64,000 bases of DNA from Cheilinus undulatus (Eukaryota > Chordata > Actinopteri > Labriformes > Labridae). Position 1 is the stretch's first letter. Each line of letters begins with the position of its first letter. The DNA is taken from the NCBI RefSeq assembly GCF_018320785.1, contig NC_054875.1, positions 2,857,001 through 2,921,000 on the forward strand, written 5' to 3'. The notes beneath the pieces are model-generated. The model worked only from the letters and a program-made list of their open reading frames with translations, made no database searches and was not told the origin of the DNA. Below, one piece after another: positions 1 through 12,355 of the stretch. The position numbers and the translations under genes are program-made.

Positions 1-222
1 TCATTAATCATTGATCGATCAAATCATGCCGTCTTTAGTGGCGAGTCAGTTCACAGAAGCATTAACACACAAACAATAAAAAAAGGGGCAGAAGTTTCCT
101 CTTCTACTCCGTTACGTCCAACTCTGTCTTAAAACCATAACAGACAAAACAATAATCACAGTAGCCGCCTCATATAAGTCGAGTTCAGCAGTATGTACTG
201 TATATGCCGTGTAAACATGGTT

Positions 223-1611
223 TTAGTTTAGTCCCACAGAAACAGAGACCGTCTCTGGTAAAACCTTCAGTGGGAGCTTAGTCTCAGTCTCAAAGTAAGG
301 GAACATCCTGTCGGTGAAAGTGTGTGTGAAGGAGTGTATGGGTGTGTCAGTATCAGGATCGGAGAACGACAGCGCTCCTCTGTCACAGTCCAGATTCACT
401 CGGATCCTCTTCGGCTGACTCTTCACTGAGAGAACAGTGGATCCATGAGCTGGTGAGTGTGCTGTGTATTCATCATCCCAGAACCATAACATCAGTAATC
501 CAGACCGTATGTCTCCCTTCCTCTGGACCGACTCTGCTAACACACCCAGGAACCAGCGTTTACAGTCTCCGACCCGGACATCCCAGCTGTGAGTCCCTGA
601 GTTAAAGCCCTCAGAGCCCAGGACGGACCTGAATAAACCAATCCTCTCTGGATTATCAGGAAGCTGCTGCTCCTCTCCTCCTCTCACAGCGGTCAGATCT
701 TCAGACAGGATAAGGAATGATCTAGCGGTGTTTGGGTCTAGAATGACAGGTGTGTAGGAGACCACGTCCTTCATCTTGGTCCAGATCTTGAAGCCCAGGT
801 TGCCCATGTGTTTGGCCTGGTCTATCAGAGCTCCTGAGGGCAGCTGTGGATCCTCCAGCAGGGGGCGCTGCTGGACTCTTTCCACAGCAGCCTTGTAGTT
901 TTTCAGGAAGGAGACGTCTTGGGTCCTCAGATGGTCCTCTGTGACTCTGACTGTCTGTGAAAGATCTGCTATCTGTGCTCTCAGAGCTTCCATCTGCTCC
1001 TTCATCCTCTGTCTCTTCTGCTCCTCTTCCTCCCTCAGCGCATGTAGCCTGGCCTCCTCTTCCTCTGCTAGAAACTGATGAAGCTTCTTAAACTGCTCCT
1101 TAATCTGCCTCTCTGTGTGTCGGGCCTGGACCTCGATGTGAGCTTCTGTTTGTTCAAACTTCACTTTAACTTCTTTAAGAGCCTCTAACTTCTCCTTTAG
1201 GGGCTGCAGAGTTTCCTGAAGGTTCTTCTTGTGTTCTTCTGCAGCTTCATCGACGGGTCTGAATCGGTGCTCGCTGTGTTTGTCTGAATCTCTGCAGATG
1301 TGACACTCCGGCTCCTGATGGTCCAGACAGAAGAGTTCAAGCTTCTCCTGATGCAGACTGCAGAGATCCTCTGAAGATCTCTGCTCTCTCATCTGCAGAA
1401 AAGTCTCACACAGATTCTTTAAAGCCAAGTTAGGAGATACATCCCTAGAGTGTCTCTTCTTACAGATGGGACACTCCTGGTTTTCCTTCTCCTTCCAGCT
1501 CTTCCCCACACACCCTCTACAGAAGCTGTGGTTGCAGGACAGGATGACAGGATCTTTGAAGATGTCCAAGCAGACCGGACAGCTCAGCTTGTCCTTGACC
1601 TTGGACGCCAT
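223..1611 (-). CDS. TRIM-family E3 ubiquitin ligase, zinc-binding protein A33 / NF7-like, single exon
   Basis: Intact single-exon reading frame of 462 aa from the ATG at 1611. It opens with [14 protein letters not shown], a typical start for this family. An in-frame ATG at 1683 would add 24 residues that do not look like family sequence. RING finger of C3HC4 type: C11, C14, C26, H28, C31, C34, C47, C50, all ligands present with normal spacing. B-box type 2 at about 84-115 with all Cys/His ligands. Long charged coiled coil about 124-231, rich in E, K and Q. C-terminal PRY-SPRY about 285-460 with the family's [29 protein letters not shown] and FSDPDT blocks. By family knowledge the RING recruits an E2 and the SPRY reads a target, often in innate immunity; the substrate here is unknown. 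These genes are expanded in teleosts, so orthology to one mammalian TRIM cannot be claimed. No disabling change seen. Confidence 0.93.
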   Translation of the reverse strand: MASKVKDKLSCPVCLDIFKDPVILSCNHSFCRGCVGKSWKEKENQECPICKKRHSRDVSPNLALKNLCETFLQMREQRSSEDLCSLHQEKLELFCLDHQEPECHICRDSDKHSEHRFRPVDEAAEEHKKNLQETLQPLKEKLEALKEVKVKFEQTEAHIEVQARHTERQIKEQFKKLHQFLAEEEEARLHALREEEEQKRQRMKEQMEALRAQIADLSQTVRVTEDHLRTQDVSFLKNYKAAVERVQQRPLLEDPQLPSGALIDQAKHMGNLGFKIWTKMKDVVSYTPVILDPNTARSFLILSEDLTAVRGGEEQQLPDNPERIGLFRSVLGSEGFNSGTHSWDVRVGDCKRWFLGVLAESVQRKGDIRSGLLMLWFWDDEYTAHSPAHGSTVLSVKSQPKRIRVNLDCDRGALSFSDPDTDTPIHSFTHTFTDRMFPYFETETKLPLKVLPETVSVSVGLN

Positions 1612-1683
1612 TTTGTCCAGAGTGAAACTGGAGACGCAGTAGAAAACAGTAAACCGCTTCCTGTCCTTGAAAGTTTCTTTCAC

Positions 1684-2084
1684 TCACTCACGTTGTCAGT
1701 TCTTTTAAAGTCTGTTTCAGCAGTTGGATTCAGTACCTGGTTAAAGTGGAAGTATTCCCAGTAGAACCAGTACTCCCAGTACTCCCTACTGCTGTCCTCT
1801 CTCAGTGGAAGTGGTGCTGGTTTCTGGAGCTCTCTCTGACCGTATGTGTGTCTCTTCAGGGCAAAGTAACAACCTGTTTCCTGCAGAGGCAGGTGTGAAA
1901 GCGGGGTTTAACCTTGGAGTTTATGGACTATTATCAGTGCCTGAGACAGGTAAGGGGGCGGAGCATCTTCAGAGGAAGAGAGCAGGGTGTAAACAGCTCG
2001 TGCTGTCTGCTGCAGCAGAGCACAGGAATATTATCTATCATGTAAAATGAGAAAAAAAACAGGATATTATATGTCAGAGGTGCT
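1684..2084. other. Upstream flank of the TRIM gene
   Basis: Contains the probable promoter and 5' leader of the minus-strand TRIM gene. A run of near-repeated 'agtactccca' words lies about 1750-1790. No TATA box or coding exon stands out. Confidence 0.4.
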
Positions 2085-2865
2085 TCTGCTTTCTTACAGC
2101 AGGTGGCGCATCAGCAAAAATATTCAATACACATTTAAATACTTATCTAAATGTGTAGAAAGGCAGACTCTTATCATGTGAGATTTGAGTTTCAGGGACT
2201 TCCTGTGATACGGCGAGATAACATATTGCTCAACAATAAAGAAATGGCCCAGTTTTGTCACTTCCTGTTGCCAGTAGGGGTGCTACATCAAAACGATGAA
2301 ATTAACCTTTGAATTTGTACAGGGGCAGACCGTGATCCTACAAGTGAAATTTGAAGGCAATCAAATGATTAGTACGAGAGTTGCACATACTTCCTGTAAG
2401 ACTGGCGAGACATCGAAATGCTTGCCATCACCACCGGGACATCCTTCAATGAAACATATCTGTGTTTGGGCCAATTATTGAGGCCTTTCTGTCAAAATCA
2501 GAGCTCAATAGGTTAAGCACCGTAAGAGGATTGATTATACTAAGACCTATTTGTGTCACTTCCTGTTAACAGTAGGGGGCGCTGGCGCTATGATGAGATG
2601 TTTGCATGTGGGTGTGTCCGGTGTGGTTCTGTTGTCTTGTAAGAAAGAGCTGAAGATCACAGAATATTGTTTACTAAAGTAATGATAGGTTAAAGTCATT
2701 TGGCACCATGAAAAGCACCTTATTCTGGCATAGAGATGAAGCTGGTGGACTTCCTGTTTGGATTTGGGCACAGGTCCAAGAGGCTTTTTTGTAGGTCTGA
2801 TGATGATCCATATGCAGACCAAAAATCATAAGCCTAGGCTGAATGGTGTGTGAGGGCTGAATATT
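2085..2865. repeat. Dispersed 'cacttcctgtt ... cagtagggg' repeat, two units
   Basis: The phrase 'gtcacttcctgtt' followed by 'cagtagggg' occurs near 2258 and again near 2553, about 295 bp apart, which suggests a head-to-tail dimer. A related 'cagcaggtggcgc' phrase is near 2100 and a further 'ggacttcctgtttgg' near 2748. This wording is common as a scattered repeat in fish genomes. I cannot assign a class. Confidence 0.45.
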
Positions 2866-2870
2866 TAAAG

Positions 2871-3860
2871 CAGTGATACTCAACCTGTGGCTCTAGAGCC
2901 ACATGTGGCTCTTTTATGTCTAAATTTAAAATATTATTCCCCCGGAAAACCATAAACAATGGAAACTTTGACCTCAGATTTATCCATTGAGATTGTTTCC
3001 ATCATTTAAACATCCATCCATCCATCTTCTTCCACTTATCCGCATTTAAACAGTAGGCTTAAATTGTCAAACTTAATTGTCAACCTTTATGTTTTGTCTG
3101 TTTATTTCCATTGCCCTTATTTTTAATTTTTTGCCTTTTTTTTACCCCTTTAATCCACTTTTGCTGCTTTTAGATCATTTTTGACACTTTAATCCGATTT
3201 TTGTCCTTTTTCTCCAGTTCTTGCCTCTTTTATCCTGCTTTTTGCGAATTGCATTTTTTCCCTTTTTTGCCACTTTTTGCTCATTTAAGGTGCCTCTTGC
3301 CTTTACATTTCATTTTTTCCCATTTTCTCCCAGCTTTTGGCTGATTTTTGCCAATTTTAGTCACTTTTTACTCATTTTCCCCCACCTTTTTGCTGCTTTT
3401 TGCAGCTTTTGTCATTTTTCACTTATTTCCCCCAACTTTTTGCTGCTTTTTGCCAATTTTAGTCATTTTTCACTCATTTCCCCCCAACTTTTTGCTGCTT
3501 TTGCCAATTTTTGTTACTTTTCACTCATTTTCCCACACCTTTTTGCTTCTTTTTGTCAATTTTAGTCATTTATAACTAAAATTTTTCCACAGTTTTGCAA
3601 CATTTTTTTTACCATTATTGCCACCTGTAAGTCATTTTTTTGTCACCTCTCACCTATTTCGTCCACTTTTTCTCCACATTTTTTGTCACTTTTCGCCCAG
3701 TTTTTGCCATTTTCTGCCTATTTTACCACTAGTTCACACATTTTTGGACACTTTTTTTGCAGCTTTTTAACTTTTTTTGCCAGCTCTAACCTTTTTTTTT
3801 TTTTTTATTGCCACTTTTCACCACTTAGATTTTGGCTCTTGCAAAGATATTTTTCAACAG
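2871..3860 (+). mobile_element. Non-autonomous hAT-like element, 'gtggcaaaa' family, copy 1
   Basis: The left end CAGTGATACTCAACC is followed by 'gtggctctagagccacatgtggctc'-type sequence. The interior is a degenerate 'tttttgccacttttcaccc' repeat on a T-rich strand. The flanks atttaaag (2863-2870) and ttttaaag (3861-3868) match at 7 of 8 bases. The right end seen in the 53.1-kb copy is not present here, so the right boundary is uncertain. A 'ccatccatccatctt' SINE/LINE-tail fragment sits at 3011-3040. Long Phe-rich frames in this stretch are shadows of the repeat. Confidence 0.55.
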
Positions 3861-5107
3861 TTTTAAAGCTCAATTGCCAGAAGGGAGCGCTGTGACAGAG
3901 TAATCTTATTGATGTATGCACTGGGGGGACAATTTTCTTTAAAGTTTGGTGAGTTTCTAAGCCTGTTAAAGCCCCTAAATTAGTGATTCTTATGACAGAA
4001 TAATGACACATACAGGTGCAATAGGGTCCTGGCCAGCTGATGTCGATGCTCAGGCTATAATTAAAACTCCTACAGCTGGTAAAATGTTTTAAATCTTATT
4101 AACAACCCCCTAGCATGGACGTAGGTATAAATGAATTTTGATACATAATTTGTCAGATATTCACTTTCTGTATACAGACTCATCTTTTTAATTCTCTTCT
4201 ATTGCTGAGGAGAGTTGCTGCTGTTTAGGAGAAATGCAAAAAAAAATGTTGCCAGAAAAGGTTAAGTAAGTTATTTATGTAGCATTAATAAAAATAATTG
4301 GAAAAGGTCGTTATATGTGCAATAATAAATTTATAGAAGTGATAAGAAACCCATGCCTTGAAATAAATACAAAAGTGATATTTTCTTTATGAACTATTTC
4401 ATGTGTTTTCAGTGTCTCTTTCCCTTATATTTCACAGCTTGTAAAGGGTCTCCTTTTTTTAACGTGTTTTCATTTACTGCTGTTCTTCATTCATGAATTT
4501 GAAACTTGATTTACTAATCCTGATATACTAGTAATAGTATTATATTCCTCTGATCGCTGTGTGTGTAAAATAAATTGGTTATATCTATTATTCCACAATT
4601 GCAAATCCGTTGTCAACCCATGTTCATGCCTTCTTTCTTCAGTTATTTTTAGATTATTTTAATTCTCACATGTTTATTTTGTTGATATATGGGCTAATAT
4701 AGCTTATTCTAATCTTGGATGTGTGTTGTTTTTTTTTTTTTTTACTTCTATAATTCAAAGTCTTCCCTTAGAAGACGAGGTACTCCGACTTCCGGTATGG
4801 GGTGGAGGTCCTCGGCTGCCTTTTTTCGTTATTTGATATTTGTGACGGTACTCTTGGCGTATTTTCCTTAACAGTTGATTTGTTTTTGCTTATTCTTATT
4901 TCGAACTGACTGGTATTGCCCTCCTCCCCCTCCAGCATTCAGAGCAACAGTCAGCATGAAAATCATAAATTGTGTAAAAGAAAAAATAGAAACGATTGTA
5001 GAATGTATGTTCTTAATATAGATAATACGGAATAATACTAATGATACTAAATTATACAAATTATGCTCAACATTAATAATTACTAAACACATATGATTTG
5101 CAATATT
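3861..5107. other. Intergenic, no feature recognised
   Basis: AT-rich sequence between the hAT-like element and the lrif1 promoter. I see no coding exon. A CCGGAAGT-type (ETS-like) word in the form 'acttccggt' lies near 4788-4796. Confidence 0.4.
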
Positions 5108-5396
5108 GAACGTAGCCCTTGTAACAAACCGGAAGTTCGCAACAGGAGCGGAAATCGAGAGTTTTAGCGCGAGTCTAGTCAGAGCAGAGTTTTTCAATGC
5201 GCGTGCAGGTACAAAAATAACCAGACAACCGACCGTTATATGTAAGGACGACTAAAGACGAAAGAAACAAGCGTTTTTTGGCAAACCGGACGTGTCATAA
5301 CTTTAATTTCCGTAGTTAGCTTGTCTTCGTTATTATTTAGTTTATATTTTTCAAAGACTTCCACGTACCTGAAGGTTTCCCGCTTTCTCCCGTAGG
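5108..5396 (+). promoter_or_regulatory. Probable lrif1 promoter and 5' leader
   Basis: GC-richer block just upstream of the lrif1 start, with an ETS-type 'accggaagttcgc' word at about 5129 and 'gcggaaatcgcg'-like sequence after it. No TATA box. The leader may be spliced, since 'gcgtgcag|gtacaa' at about 5210 resembles a donor. Placement is inferred from position and base composition only. Confidence 0.35.
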
Positions 5397-5434
5397 ATGT
5401 ACCCGACGACAAAAGGCCCGGAGGCGGCTCCCAG
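5397..5434 (+). CDS. lrif1: lrif1 coding exon 1
   Basis: ATG at 5397 gives MYPTTKGPEAAP and then two bases, AG, before a GTAAAA donor. The next exon starts with C at 7740 after 'tttttctcag', completing AGC (Ser13) and continuing FSGINFQ in frame. The exact phase match across a 2.3-kb intron is the main support. The start choice is inferred. Confidence 0.75.
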
Positions 5435-8400
5435 GTAAAATTACAACGTTTGACAACAACCTCGAAAAGAAAGTTGATTTTAATGTTGTAGAAAGTAAAA
5501 CTAATTCTTAGACAGGAGGGACTTATTTCCTCATGTTTAGTCACTATTCATTTATACCTTTTTAACTGTGACTGAGTCAGTTATCACAGTGAACAGGGCC
5601 GTGCTACAGAATTTTAGGTCACAAGGGGCAGCCGCAGCCCCCCAACCCCCCACACTCCTTTTACATATATATTTGTGTATAAATGGAGGTTTCATACCAC
5701 CAGAATTTTATATTTTGATGTGACACTTTTGAAAATTGAGTAACTTAAATAGCGCAGAAACAAAAGTAGAAGTCCAGGACTGTTTATTCTGGTGACAGAA
5801 ACTATGACTAAAAATGTTTGTCCTCTATTATTAGTTTGCTAGACTGGACTAAGACTAGCTAAAATTGATCTTTGGTGATAAAAACTCTGGTGAATAGTTG
5901 GTTTTTAATTAAGGAGACTGAAATGTTAGCGCTGGACTAATGGGAACAGTTTCATTTCTCTACTGTACATAAAAGGTCTAAAGGACATTATGTTCTTTAA
6001 TGTACTTTAAAGTAATGAAAGTATTGATTTGACCTTAATTTAATTGTTTTACATTTAAATTTTACAATATGTCTAATAGAAGTGGTTCAAGAAAGAAATT
6101 GTTTTGAATAAAAGTAAAGACTGGAATATATATATCTTTTTTTTCTCTTTTACTTAAACTGGACTGAAATAATATTGAGATTTTGTCAAGCTAAAACTAT
6201 ATTGGGTACAAATGACTGCGATGAGACTGAAACCAAAGACTAAATAGCACTGAGTCCAAGGTAGGGCTGGGCAATTTTTAAATCGCAGAAGATGCAATAT
6301 TTCTTTAACCTGAAAATTGTGTCAAAATAGTTGTTTAAAACTTTTTTGCAGCAGAGATTTTATGCATTACAAGTCATGCAATCATCTGCTGGCATTTTTT
6401 TAGAATAGTCTATAACAATCCTTGATAATAATAATCACATACTAAATCACAATTGCAATACTGGGGAGAAAAATCGCAATTAGATTATTTTCCCCAATCA
6501 TTCAATTGTTCTAGTCCAAGGTACCCCATATTAATCAGTATTATGTTTTTTTTTTATTTCCAAAAATTGCTGGCAAACTCCAACATCTGTGTTAATTTTG
6601 GCAGCTATTCTAAATTTAGTTTTAGTCAAATTAAGTCCCTTTAGTCTAATTTTTAACCTTCATAAGGTTTTTTTCTAGTTTTCGTCAGAAATCAATAAAA
6701 AGTCCTTACATTGTAGTCCTTACTATAAGTGAAGAAAAAAAAAAGAACTTATTTGATCAGCAATCAATTGTAAAATTGATATAAATTCACCCCATATTAA
6801 TTTACCATGAGTACTTTGATTGATTTTAATAATAATAGTGGTTTCCTATTTTTGCCTCAGCTGGGGCAAATTTCCTGTTTTAAAAACTTGAAATTATTGT
6901 CTGATGCCAACATTTAATATTTGTTTAGAATCAGTAATTTGTATTTTTTCTTGTAAATTTCAGACTTGAAACTCTGTGTTTGATTAATTGTAAATATTCT
7001 ACTTTATAATCTTAAAGTATTTTTTCTTTCCCCTAAAAATGTAGGCTTTTTGGTGAAAAATTAATGGAATCATATTATTTGTTATCTTTTAGGTTCGTCC
7101 TTATACACTGTTGTACATTATGTTTCCAATCATGATTTTAGAAAAATACATTAATCTAATTTTGACCATGCCAGATATCAGACGTGGTCCTATGCAAGGT
7201 TATAATAGTTCTGGATTTTTCATTAGTTTTGATTCTTAGTTGTTTTAACTTTCAGTGTTCAATTTCAGTTTAGTTTGAATTAGTTTTTACTGCTGGTTTG
7301 TTAGTTTAGTTTTTATTTTGCAAAAATGCTTCATTTTAGTGTAATTTTTATTAGTTCTATTTTTTATTTTCCTTTTTTTTTTTTGATAGATATCAGGGCT
7401 GAGTGAACATAATACATTTTGTAAAACATACTCAATCAGGCAATTCCTCAATTATCACTTTATTGATTTAAAGTTGATGTTTGAATTCAACTTCTGATAT
7501 AAAACTACCACTGTGTGAAGTCCTAACAAATCCCCCTTAGATCTTGAATGGCGTTTTTATGGGAGAGATGGTGGCATGGGCCCGGTGAAGGCCTGTGAAC
7601 AGGCACCCCATACCTGACTTGCTGTTTTAAACACATAACTGCAGAGTTTACAGCCTTTTATATAATAAAAACATGTTGTTACGTTTGCTTCTCACGTTTG
7701 CTTACTCACATATTTTTGTGTTCTGTGTGTTTTTCTCAGCTTTTCCGGTATCAACTTCCAGGCCAGGCCTGTTGTGGGAGCAGCTCAACAGAACATCATG
7801 AACCTGGTTCCAGTACAGCTGATCATGCAGAAGTTGGTCCCGCCCCAGATGAGCCAAACCAACCCGACGCTGAACACGGCTGCCACTGCGAACATTTTAC
7901 CCATTGTGCTGACTCAGATCCCAATACTATCAACCCCGAGTCCCTCTGTTAGACAGCCTTCCAGGACACATCTGAGGAATATCTGCCTGAATAAAGTAAA
8001 TCTGGATCATAACTCACCAGACAAACATTTACCAAAGGAACAGCCTTTACATGTCAACAAAGTTCCTGTAATTTCAGTCCCTGCAGAAACCTGTCAGAAG
8101 TCAGGAACATGTCCAGGTCACTTCCCAGTGGCTGCTGTATCTTTAGCCAACATGAACAAAGAAAGAGGACTGATTCCTGTCAAGAAACAAACCCAGACTG
8201 TCCCAGCATCTCAGCTCCTACCGCGTACTATCACGCCATTATCTTACTCAGCCCCTGGCTTCAATGTGGTCCACAACCCTCCTTTCAAGCTCAGGAATCA
8301 AGCTCTCGCTCAAACAAACTCCCCTGTGCCACCCTCGACTCAAATCCTCCCAAACGCAGCCAGTAAAACTGTGTGTGCGACCCCGTCTGCAGGATCAGAA

Positions 8401-11400
8401 CCAAATTTAGAGCCGACTTCACACACTCCACAAAGGCCCAACAGCCCCAATAGAAGGAGGGTTGAAGACAAGGACAGCTCAGCACCTCCAACTCCGCTGT
8501 CTTCTACAATCACTTCAGAGATTCCCCGGACTCTGGCACAGAAAGAAAGGGCGTGCAAGCAACCAGATGTAATAAATGCCACAGTTCCTACACTGGGAAA
8601 AGGCAGACAAGGAGAGGAAGGTGCCTTGGTCCTGTGCAATGGGAAGGTGTTCAAAAAGAGCAGCTTAATGTTTCACATTGTCAAAAGTAACTCAGCATCT
8701 CAGTTCCACACAACAAAAGTACCCGCTGTACAAAATTCAGACTCAGTGACGCCTCAAACAAAGCCGGTCTACAAATGTGTAATTCCACGCCACTCACATA
8801 AAGTCATCAGCCTTTGTGAGAACGATTCTCCGGGCAACAAGCCTCAAAGAGCAGCATCACAGCTGACCTCCCCTGATGGAGACAACGTCCTTTTTATGCC
8901 ATATATTCCTCCGAAGTCTGAGTCTGGAACATCAGAAGATTTAACCTCTAAAACGCAGAGAGCACCTGTGAAGGAAGCAGAGCAGACAGGCACAGGAGGA
9001 GATACAGGAGATGGGAGAAAACTCCACAACAACATCATAAATCTAGGCATAAATCCTTCACGTGTCAGTGAGGCTGCAGGGGTGAACGTGAATGATAATG
9101 AAGAACCAAACGTCAGGACTCAGCAGAGCCCTGCCATCCAACAGGTGAAGTGTGTGGACGCAGCTTTAAAACAACAAGAGCCAGAAGACACCAGCATTTC
9201 TGACAGCAGCAGCTCACAATCCACAGCAGACATGGATTCCTTAAAGGAAAAGGTAAGCAGCTGCTGTGACCATTAGTCTTTTAAAATATTCTGATATGTT
9301 TTTGTTGGGAATGTGCCTGGGTTAGATCTGTTTTAACACATGTACACACATGTGGACTAGTTATTTCTGCTCTATTATAGCCCTGTATACTTTACTTGTG
9401 GGCCCTTTAACGTGCACAAGAGGGATGAATTTACATTGTTTTTTATTTACTGTAGTCTTGATTCTGATAGAGAGGTTAAGTCAGGTCGATCACTCGTGAT
9501 GTGCAGCCTCCAAACGAGAGAAAAACGGGGGCAGAAAGAGAGCAGTAAGGCTGTTGGAACGAATTTGGTGGTTCAAATATAATTCAATTATTTAATAATT
9601 ACTCATTAATATTTGAAAGCTGAATTTACTATTCAAAGGTGTTTTTTAAAATATTTTTGCTGTTTATAATCAAGTCCCTCCCGTCTCTCCTTTACCGCTA
9701 CTTCACCCATATGTAGGTGTAAGAACCAAATGTTTCATCACGTGAAATGATGAACAATAAAGTGTTCACACCAAAACACAGAGGCGCAGTAATGGCCTCC
9801 ATTGGGGATGTTTATGTTATGGGATGTTAAACTCCATAGAGAACTGCGTAACGTGAACCACTGCGACTGTAGACATGTAAGTACATGACTTTTGTCATTT
9901 TTGAAAAGAAAACAACTCACCGCTGTTCTTTAATCTTCTTTTAATAAAGAAATGTCCTCAAGTTCTGATAAAACTGGCGCTTTAGCAGCATCAATGCTAG
10001 TCTCTTCTGCCATAATGGCACCGGCCTCTTGTTGCTGCTTGTTTATGTCACGATTCTGCTGTGCCTGAAAGTACTGCCCCTCGTCAATGATTGGTCCTGT
10101 CACTTTCTAACCGGGCCCAAACAGTTCAGATGGGAGCTTTGCAAGATGGATCTACCAGTGAGAAACAAGGAAACGGGCGAATCCGTCTGCTTTGCAAGGT
10201 TACTCTGCAGTAGTCTCTGTCTGAAAAACGTCTACAATAACAAGGGGAAGAGTCGATATCCTCAGCGTCTGGGCTGCTTCCTGTCAGCAAGTGCCGTTTA
10301 CTGCTAGCTTGTTGAGGACCTGCAGCAAGGCAAAAACTATTGACAGGTGTGTGTGTGTGGGGGGAGGTGTTCAAAATAAAAGCACAGCTTTTAGTTGACG
10401 ACGTAGATTTGACTTTCTACCGATCTGATTACATCATTAATCAAACAGTTGTATTGATATACAGCGATGGATCGATACACCCCTACAAATGGAAAACATG
10501 AGTGCAACACAATGTTGCACAATGATCACTGAATCAGTTCTCTCGTTCTCTTGATTGTAGGAAGCCATAAATGTAATTTATCTCAAACTCAAATTACACC
10601 CCAGCAGTAGACAGGGCCTTCTCTGATGGAGTTCTTTTCCCCCCCAGTGCATGCGTGAGTTTTGTCCGACTGCTTCCTCCAGCTATCTAAAAACATGCAT
10701 GTTCTGGTAATAGGTGACTCTAAATTGCCTGTAGGTGTGAATGTGAGCGTGCCTGGTTGTCTGTCTCTATATGTCAGCCCTGTGATTGACTGGCAACCAG
10801 TCCAGGGTGTACCCCGCCTCTCACTCAATGACAGCTGGGATAGGCTCCAGCCTATAGAAAATGGATGGATGGAAGTAAGAAGCTCACAGAGAATGAGTGA
10901 AGGGTGTGGATTAAAAGCCCCTGTCTGAAGTTTGGCAGGTTGGAGTCAGACAATGTTCACGCATGGTCCATTTTTAGGACCTGGAGTCATCCCTTTGTCT
11001 CCCCTCTGCTCTCTGTCTGTAACATTAATGTGCATTTTAATGGGATGATAAAGGGACTTCACAAAACTAACTTAATGATGTCTGAATCAAACAGACGGAG
11101 GCTGAGATGAAGAGCAGAGCGGATACACACAGTTGTCCTGAAGGACTGCAATGACTGCTAATCTTCTTATAAACTTAAATTTACATAAAGCTTTATTTTT
11201 CAACTTGCAGAGCTCTGTTGATCTCACATTGAGTTCTTGCCTGGATCCAAAGTCCTGTCAAAGGTCTGATGGTCTGCTCAGACAGAAGTTTGGGGTCAGT
11301 GCAGGTGTTAGAATTAGCCTGCAGAGGATCGACCCTTGGTGCCGTCCTGCAGAACTTCATCATGGTGGCTTCCATCAGGAGACAACATTCAGAGTTGGTG

Positions 11401-11969
11401 AAGAACTTCCTTCAGCAGATCCCTACAGCAGATCTGTCAGTGTGTCGAGTGAAGAGGAACAAGATCCCTACGGCGAATCTGTCAGTGTGAAGAGTGAGGA
11501 GGAACCGTCAGGAGATACTTCACCTCACACGTGTGATAAGGCTCTAAAATGTTCACTGGAGGACTACACGGAGCCCATAGAGGATGAAGAAATCCTGGAG
11601 AAGCAAACCGCACACAAACAGGTCATCCCTACAGACGAAAGCAAACTGAGGATAAGACGAACAATGAAGCGCACAGTGTGTCCATGCTGCATCCCTGGGA
11701 CTCAAATTAAAGCTCTGACGATGGGGCAGATGAGAAGGAAAGGTGAAAGAGCAAGAAAACGTAGAAGATCACCTGGAAAAACCAGCGGTCAAACTGCAAA
11801 GAATGAAAGCTCTGATACCCCCGATAGTGACAGGTTTTGTCAAACGTGGTCGGAGGACTTTGATGATCTGAGATCTTACGAGGAGATTACAAGACTCAAA
11901 AAGCTCCTGAAGGAGAGAGAAGCAGCTTTAGAGCTGATAAGAAAAGCAACGGTTGAAACAGAAAACTAA
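5397..11969 (+). CDS. lrif1: Ligand-dependent nuclear receptor-interacting factor 1 (LRIF1/HBiX1)
   Basis: Three coding exons: 5397-5434, 7740-9252 and 11211-11969. All have GT/AG borders and consistent phase, giving 769 aa, close to the human protein length I recall. Recognised by the N-terminal SGINF ... NIMNLVPVQL block, ALVLCNGKVF at residues 308-317 (human ALVMFNGKVY), the SDGLLRQKFGVSAGVRISLQRI block at about 536-557 (human [22 protein letters not shown]), and a C-terminal helix at 741-762 with KEREAAL (human REKEAAL). A basic stretch RRKGERARKRRR in exon 3 suits nuclear entry. The middle is Ser/Thr/Pro-rich and probably disordered. By family knowledge LRIF1 binds HP1 and SMCHD1 and acts in heterochromatin such as the inactive X and D4Z4. 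I could not locate a clear PxVxL HP1 motif. Introns 1 and 2 are full of repeats. Confidence 0.9.
5435..7739. other. lrif1 intron 1, transposon-rich
   Basis: Holds relics of the 'gactaaaactatgactaaaa' hAT family (about 5795-6255 and 6588-6690), a complete small hAT at 6262-6513, and a degenerate 'ttataatagtt ... agttttagt' block at about 7200-7400. No coding exon seen. Confidence 0.5.
6262..6513 (+). mobile_element. Small hAT-type MITE with TAGGGCTGG end
   Basis: Starts TAGGGCTGGGCAATTTTTAA and is flanked by a perfect 8-bp duplication gtccaagg (6254-6261 and 6514-6521). The right end has drifted to GTTCTA; the family's CAGCCCTA end is seen at 21359-21366. The interior carries 'aatcgcaattaga' words shared with the copy at about 21.1-21.4 kb. 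The 8-bp duplication and the YARNG-type end support hAT. Confidence 0.7.
9820..10215 (-). mobile_element. Repeat family with helicase-like motif, copy 1
   Basis: Shares long stretches with 44697-45215, including 'ccatagagaactgc', 'gactgtagacatgt', 'gaaaagaaaac', 'tactgcccctcgtca' and 'gggagctttg'. On the minus strand it reads CFLFKNDKSHVLTCLQ, as in the other copies. Probably a non-autonomous derivative of a larger DNA element. Ends not defined. Confidence 0.55.
10585..10872 (+). mobile_element. Fish SINE/LINE 3' tail, copy 1
   Basis: Carries the widespread acanthomorph retroelement tail: 'aaacatgcatgtt', 'gtgactctaaattgcc', 'ggttgtctgtctct', 'cagtccagggtgtacccc', 'gggataggctccagc', ending in 'aaaatggatggatgg'. 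The copy at 20803-21070 is colinear. The tRNA-like head is not clear here. Family name not assigned. Confidence 0.75.
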
Positions 11970-12355
11970 CAGTAGGATTTAAGCACTCATGTTCAGGAAT
12001 ACAGAGTCATTCCTGTTTATTTCGACACCCTTATCAATAATTCCTAATGATCTTTGCCTTTGTTGACACATCTATTGATACTTTTCTGTGATTGGTGCAG
12101 AGATGACACAGAATCTAGTTATTCTGCTTTGGCCCTAAGCAGCATAAATCCATAAATATTCTGTTAACGTTGTGCTGCTTTGCACTGAATCCCTCACAGG
12201 CACTTCGGAGAGTTTAATCTGAAACAGTGAAAATAGAAGAATGTTGTTAGCACACGCTGTTGTTATTGCAGTAGTTTTTGTAAAAACAAAGATGTACTTT
12301 TCCTGACATCAAATTTAGGCATGTTGTGATTTTATTTGATTTAACCAATAAGACC
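11970..12355 (+). other. lrif1 3' untranslated region, proximal part
   Basis: Follows the TAA at 11967-11969. I see no AATAAA or ATTAAA before the piggyBac-like element begins at 12356. The first AATAAA downstream is at about 12478, inside the nested hAT insertion. Confidence 0.45.

Larger units (their letters stand above)
9253..11210. other. lrif1 intron 2
   Basis: Contains a copy of the helicase-motif repeat family (9820-10215) and a SINE/LINE tail (10585-10872). The rest shows no coding potential. Confidence 0.5.

Noticed and set aside
3221-3575. Phe/Leu-rich open frames over 100 codons
   Set aside because: They are translations of a T-rich degenerate 'tttttgccacttttc' repeat. The same happens at 48351-49330 and 53243-53593. 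No splice or start context.
5236-5544. 102-codon minus-strand frame over lrif1 exon 1
   Set aside because: The plus-strand exon is supported by exact phase match and homology across the intron. The minus frame has no support.
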